DNA from: Rugosibacter sp.
GTDB lineage: Bacteria > Pseudomonadota > Gammaproteobacteria > Burkholderiales > Rhodocyclaceae
Direction of reading: 5' to 3'
NCBI GenBank assembly: GCA_023257495.1
Contig: JALRCC010000025.1
Coordinates: 1-8,575, forward strand
Length of the DNA stretch: 8,575 nt
Part shown: one piece after another, positions 5,346-8,575 of the stretch
Position numbering within the stretch: position 1 is the first letter of the stretch
Layout of the letters: the number at the start of each line of letters is the position of its first letter
Translations under genes and position numbers: made by a program
Notes under the pieces: generated by a model
Database searches by the model: none
The model's input: only the letters and a program-made list of their open reading frames with translations
What the model was told of the DNA's origin: nothing

Positions 5346-5927
5346 ATGACGCTTAACCGCGAAACCCTGCTCACGCTGGAGGCTTATCACAAAGCGCGCC
5401 CAACCCTGCGTGCCGCCGTGATTGCTGCCAAAAATTTACGCCGCGTCTTTTTAGGCGAGCATATTGTGCTGATTTTTGAAAACGAGCTGCTCATTCACTA
5501 TCAAATCCAGGAAATGCTGCGCGTGGAAAAAATCTTCGATGAAGAAGGCATACAGCACGAGCTGGAAAGCTACCTGCCATTGGTCCCTGATGGCACGAAT
5601 CTCAAAGCCACCATGCAAATTGAATATGCCGATGAAAGCCAGCGCAAAGTCATGCTGGCCAAACTCAAGGGCGTTGAAGATCAGGTCTGGGTTCGCATAG
5701 ACGGCTTTCCTGCGGTGCTCGCCATTGCAGACGAAGACATGGATCGCGAGAATGAAGAAAAAACCGCCGCTGTGCATTTTCTGCGCTTTGAATTCACGCC
5801 GCAGATGATTGCCGCCGCAAAAGCCGGCGCAGCGCTTTCTGTTGGCGTCAATCACTCAAACTATCAAGCCGAAACCGGACCGTTAGTGCCAGCGGCACAG
5901 GCGTCACTCGTGGCGGATTTTCGCTAG
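5346..5927 (+). CDS. DUF3501 family protein of unknown function
   Basis: Soluble protein of 193 residues, full length for DUF3501. Function unknown. Recognisable conserved blocks are YQIQEMLRVEKIFDEEGI (52-69), LPLVPDGTNLKATMQIEY (77-94), IADEDMDRENEEKTAAVHFL (127-146) and GAALSVGVNH (161-170). It has no cysteine, no signal peptide and no membrane segment. Several Glu, Asp and His residues lie in the conserved blocks (E56, E61, E135, H144, H170), so metal or carboxylate chemistry is conceivable, but no known metal motif is formed. It starts 6 bases after the stop of the Fe-S gene, with only GGA inside that gene's end as a ribosome site, so it is likely translated by coupling. Constant company with rubrerythrin and the Fe-S protein suggests one pathway or complex. 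The family call is confident; any role is not. Confidence 0.88.
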   Translation: MTLNRETLLTLEAYHKARPTLRAAVIAAKNLRRVFLGEHIVLIFENELLIHYQIQEMLRVEKIFDEEGIQHELESYLPLVPDGTNLKATMQIEYADESQRKVMLAKLKGVEDQVWVRIDGFPAVLAIADEDMDRENEEKTAAVHFLRFEFTPQMIAAAKAGAALSVGVNHSNYQAETGPLVPAAQASLVADFR

Positions 5928-6073
5928 TCAGGCAAAGCATTCGGTTGTGCCAGGACATCAAAAAAGCCATCGTGGATTGAGCCACCCGCCAATTAAAACC
6001 ACTGCCACGGTGACCAAGGGCATGTAACTATCAATAGCCGCTAAACTGCTCGCCTTTCAGCAATCATCAATAC

Positions 6074-6080
6074 AAAGGAG
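6074..6080 (+). promoter_or_regulatory. Ribosome binding site selecting a GTG start
   Basis: AAAGGAG lies 7 bases before GTG 6088, a strong match that decides the non-ATG start. The rest of the 160-base gap (5928-6087) shows no convincing terminator or promoter. Confidence 0.8.
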
Positions 6081-6087
6081 AGCGTTC

Positions 6088-6924
6088 GTGAAGCTATTCA
6101 GGTTTGGCCCTTTGGGTGAAGAAAAGCCGGGTGCTGTCGATACACAAGGCCAGTTGCGCGATTTATCGTTATTGATTGACGACTTCACGCCTGACTGGTT
6201 AGCGCCCGAAAAGCTCGCCGCGTTAGCTGCAATTGACCTTGGCAAACTACCGCCCGTGCCAACAACAGCCCGCCTTGGCACGCCGATTACCGGTATCCGC
6301 CAGTTCATCGCCATTGGCCTGAACTACAAAAAGCACGCCGAAGAATCCGGCATGGCGATCCCCGCCGAGCCGGTGGTTTTCAATAAAGCCATCACCTCAT
6401 TGGCCGGGCCGCATGACGATTTTGCCCTGCCCGAAGACTCCGTTGCAGGTGACTGGGAAGTCGAGCTTGCCATCATCATCGGGCGCACAGCGCAGCGCAT
6501 CGGCCAAAGTGATGCGCTATCACACGTCGCGGGTTATTGCCTGGCCAATGATGTCTCCGAACGCGACTGGCAAGCCAAGCGGAACGGACAGTGGGTAAAA
6601 GGCAAAAGCTTTGACGGCTTTGGCCCGATTGGCCCGTGGTTGGTCACCAGCGATGAGATTCCCGACCCGCAAAACATTCCGCTGGAACTGGCCATCAACG
6701 GCCAACGCAGGCAACACAGCTCAACGGCTGACATGATTTTCCCCGTCGCACATATCGTTGCCTATCTCAGCCAGTTCATGACGCTCTTGCCGGGCGATGT
6801 GATTCTCACCGGCACACCTGAAGGCGTCGGTTTGGGCATGAAACCGCCGCAACACTTGAAGCGCGGCGATGTCATCACCCTCTCAGGCGGCATTTTGGGC
6901 ACCCAACAACAGCGCGTGCGCTAA
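6088..6924 (+). CDS. Fumarylacetoacetate hydrolase (FAH) family protein
   Basis: Metal-dependent C-C hydrolase, decarboxylase or lyase acting on a 2-oxo/acylpyruvate-type acid, 278 residues, cytosolic. The C-terminal FAH fold spans about 70-278. Visible features are GLNYKKHAEESG (77-88), metal ligands E124 and E126 in DWEVELAIIIG, D155 in NDVSERD, catalytic-area GKSFDGFGPIGPW (172-184), and LTGTPEGVGLG near the end. The N-terminal 70 residues are the small domain seen in bacterial homologues of about 280 residues often labelled 2-hydroxyhepta-2,4-diene-1,7-dioate isomerase or ureidoglycolate lyase. Those names are unreliable for single genes. No other catabolic gene sits next to it; yaeQ follows after 13 bases. 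Translation starts at GTG with a strong AAAGGAG. Family assignment is sure, substrate unknown. Confidence 0.9.
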   Translation: MKLFRFGPLGEEKPGAVDTQGQLRDLSLLIDDFTPDWLAPEKLAALAAIDLGKLPPVPTTARLGTPITGIRQFIAIGLNYKKHAEESGMAIPAEPVVFNKAITSLAGPHDDFALPEDSVAGDWEVELAIIIGRTAQRIGQSDALSHVAGYCLANDVSERDWQAKRNGQWVKGKSFDGFGPIGPWLVTSDEIPDPQNIPLELAINGQRRQHSSTADMIFPVAHIVAYLSQFMTLLPGDVILTGTPEGVGLGMKPPQHLKRGDVITLSGGILGTQQQRVR

Positions 6925-6937
6925 TTTCTTTGCATTT

Positions 6938-7492
6938 ATGGCACTCAAATCCACCATTTATAAACTCGATCTGCAAATTGCCGATCTGGATCGCAACTAC
7001 TATGGCAACCATGCGCTCACCATCGCGCGCCATCCATCCGAGACAGATGAGCGCATGATGATGCGCGTGGTCGCTTTCATTTTGCATGCCGATGAAGCGC
7101 TGACGTTTGGCAAAGGCCTCTCGGCAGAAGACGAGCCGGATTTATTGCGCAAGGATTTAACCGGCAGCATCGCGCAATGGATAGACGTTGGCCTGCCGGA
7201 TGAAAAGCGCGTTCGCCGCGCTTGCGGGCGAGCGGATCACGTCATCGTCATCGCCTATGGCGCTCGCGCAACAGAGATTTGGTGGCAACAAAACCGCGCC
7301 GCATTCGAGCGCCAGGAAAAACTCACCATTTATCAAATCAGCCCGGAGGACGCCGCTGCATTGACTGCTTTAACGTTACGCACGATGCAACTGCAGTGCA
7401 CATTGCAAGAAGGCGAGCTGTGGCTCATCATGGGTGAAAACAACCTGCGCATCACGCCCCTGACATTAACCAGCGCACGCGAAAAAAACTAA
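6938..7492 (+). CDS. yaeQ: YaeQ family protein
   Basis: Small soluble protein of 184 residues (E. coli YaeQ is close to 181). It begins MALKSTIYK and carries the family blocks DLDRN (16-20), ARHPSETDERMMMR (30-43), SAEDEPDL (62-69), WIDVGLPDEKR (81-91), WWQQN (115-119) and GENNLRI near the end. From memory, a Xanthomonas YaeQ structure showed a PD-(D/E)xK nuclease-like fold, so nucleic-acid action is possible. The E. coli protein was once linked to RfaH-like antitermination; its true role is unsettled. The chosen start is ATG 6938, which matches the family N-terminus and lies 13 bases after the FAH stop. The frame is open upstream to an ATG at 6869, but that would overlap the FAH gene by 56 bases. 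No ribosome site is visible, so coupling to the upstream gene is likely. Confidence 0.9.
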   Translation: MALKSTIYKLDLQIADLDRNYYGNHALTIARHPSETDERMMMRVVAFILHADEALTFGKGLSAEDEPDLLRKDLTGSIAQWIDVGLPDEKRVRRACGRADHVIVIAYGARATEIWWQQNRAAFERQEKLTIYQISPEDAAALTALTLRTMQLQCTLQEGELWLIMGENNLRITPLTLTSAREKN

Positions 7493-7539
7493 GCGGCTCT
7501 TTGTAGCCCCTTGCAGCCCATTCATCGCACATAAACTCC

Positions 7540-8575
7540 ATGACGACAGCCAGCCAAACCAACCGCCCGGAAAACGCCGCCAGCACATCATTCAACCAGC
7601 TGCCACTCTCCCCCGCCATGCTGGCGAACCTGCAACAGCTGGGCTACGTGCAGATGACACCCATTCAGGCCGCCAGCCTGCCGCTCTCGCTGGCGGGGCA
7701 TGATCTCATTGCACAGGCAAAAACCGGCAGTGGCAAGACGGCAGCTTTTGGCTTGCCTTTACTCACCAAACTCAACCCGCGCAACTTTGCCGTGCAGGCC
7801 CTGATCCTTTGCCCCACACGCGAATTGGCCGACCAGGTAGCGCAGGAAATTCGCCGCCTGGCGCGCGGCGAGAACAACATCAAGGTGCTGACTCTATGTG
7901 GTGGCAGCCCGCTAAGGCTGCAAACCTCGAGCCTGGAGCACGGTGCGCATATCGTCGTCGGCACGCCAGGGCGCATCATGGATCACTTGCAACGCAACAG
8001 CCTGGATCTTTCCCAGCTCAATACACTGGTGCTGGATGAAGCCGATCGCATGCTGGACATGGGGTTCTTTGACGACATTGCCTTTGTAGCCAAAGCCTGC
8101 CCCAAAGAGCGGCAGACCTTGTTGTTTTCCGCCACGTATCCGGAAAGCATTGCCGGATTGAGCCGACAGTTTTTGCGTCAGCCCCAACGAGTCACGCTCA
8201 CCGAACAGCACGAAGCCAGCAAAATCCAGCAGCGCTTTTATGAAGTGGAAGCTGAAGACAAGCTCGCCGCCGTTGCCTTGTTGCTCAATCACTATCGTCC
8301 GGTGAGCACGCTGGCATTTTGCAACACACGCGAGCAGTGCCGTGCCTTGCTGCAAGTACTGCGCGACGAAGGCTTTGTTGCACTCGCCTTGCATGGCGAG
8401 CTGGAACAACGCGAACGCGACCAGGTGTTGGTGCAATTTGCCAACCGCAGTTGTTCGGTGTTGGTGGCCACTGATGTCGCAGCCCGTGGTTTGGACATCA
8501 GCCAACTCAATGCCGTGATCAATGTGGATGTCACACCCGACGCCGAGATTCACATTCACCGCATTGGGCGTACAG
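7540..8575 (+). CDS. dbpA: ATP-dependent DEAD-box RNA helicase DbpA, N-terminal part (runs off right edge)
   Basis: RNA helicase that in E. coli is stimulated by 23S rRNA hairpin 92 and acts in late 50S ribosome assembly. The frame starts at ATG 7540 and is open to the edge, 345 codons. In order: Q motif (F18...MTPIQ, to Q43), Walker A AKTGSGKT (60-67), PTREL (92-96), TPGR (142-145), DEAD (166-169), SAT (197-199), ATDVAARGLD (310-319) and HRIGRT (340-345). LCPTRELADQVA, the HGELEQRERDQ stretch and LCGGSP resemble E. coli DbpA more than RhlE or SrmB. The C-terminal rRNA-binding domain that would prove DbpA is outside the window. The leader of about 17 extra residues (TASQTNRPENAAS) is poorly conserved. 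No clear ribosome site precedes the ATG; the next in-frame ATG is codon 27, inside the conserved region. It lies 47 bases after yaeQ. Confidence 0.88.
   Translation, partial: MTTASQTNRPENAASTSFNQLPLSPAMLANLQQLGYVQMTPIQAASLPLSLAGHDLIAQAKTGSGKTAAFGLPLLTKLNPRNFAVQALILCPTRELADQVAQEIRRLARGENNIKVLTLCGGSPLRLQTSSLEHGAHIVVGTPGRIMDHLQRNSLDLSQLNTLVLDEADRMLDMGFFDDIAFVAKACPKERQTLLFSATYPESIAGLSRQFLRQPQRVTLTEQHEASKIQQRFYEVEAEDKLAAVALLLNHYRPVSTLAFCNTREQCRALLQVLRDEGFVALALHGELEQRERDQVLVQFANRSCSVLVATDVAARGLDISQLNAVINVDVTPDAEIHIHRIGRT

Noticed and set aside
6869..6937. Earlier start for yaeQ at ATG 6869
   Set aside because: It would overlap the FAH gene by 56 bases and add 23 residues absent from the family; MALKSTIYK at 6938 matches the YaeQ N-terminus.
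7912..8559. Open frame of 215 codons on the minus strand
   Set aside because: It lies antisense within the helicase gene, whose DEAD, SAT and HRIGRT motifs show that the plus strand is the coding one.

Overview
The window looks like an ordinary chromosomal stretch of a mesophilic proteobacterium, most likely a betaproteobacterium, with gammaproteobacteria not excluded. The evidence is recognisable PhoB/PhoR, OxyR, YaeQ and DbpA proteins, moderate GC, short gaps and Shine-Dalgarno starts. No mobile element, tRNA, rRNA or CRISPR array was seen. No gene-free stretch exceeds about 230 bases.

Left end, minus strand (1-1213): phoB followed by the start of phoR, overlapping by ATGA. phoR runs off the left edge. 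A near-consensus PHO box sits just upstream of phoB, so the pair is probably autoregulated by phosphate starvation.

Divergent unit, plus strand (1406-3198): a short-chain dehydrogenase of the peroxisomal trans-2-enoyl-CoA reductase (PECR-like) branch overlaps by ATGA a LysR-type regulator. That regulator is recognisably OxyR, with the redox cysteines at positions 199 and 208.

Centre (3199-5927): a 226-base regulatory region leads into a short rubrerythrin without a rubredoxin domain. It is followed by a GlpC/HdrB-like protein with two CxxCxxC iron-sulfur motifs and two CCG-type domains, then by a DUF3501 protein. The regulatory region carries an OxyR-type ATAG-N7-CTAT site, a possible promoter and a 15-bp stem-loop at the predicted transcript 5' end. 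The three genes look like one functional unit. The proposal is an OxyR-controlled peroxide-reducing module in which the Fe-S protein feeds electrons to the diiron protein and DUF3501 has an unknown essential or assembly role. This is the best candidate here for an undescribed system.

Right end, plus strand (6088-8575): a fumarylacetoacetate hydrolase family enzyme, yaeQ, and the first 345 codons of a DbpA-like DEAD-box RNA helicase, cut by the window edge.
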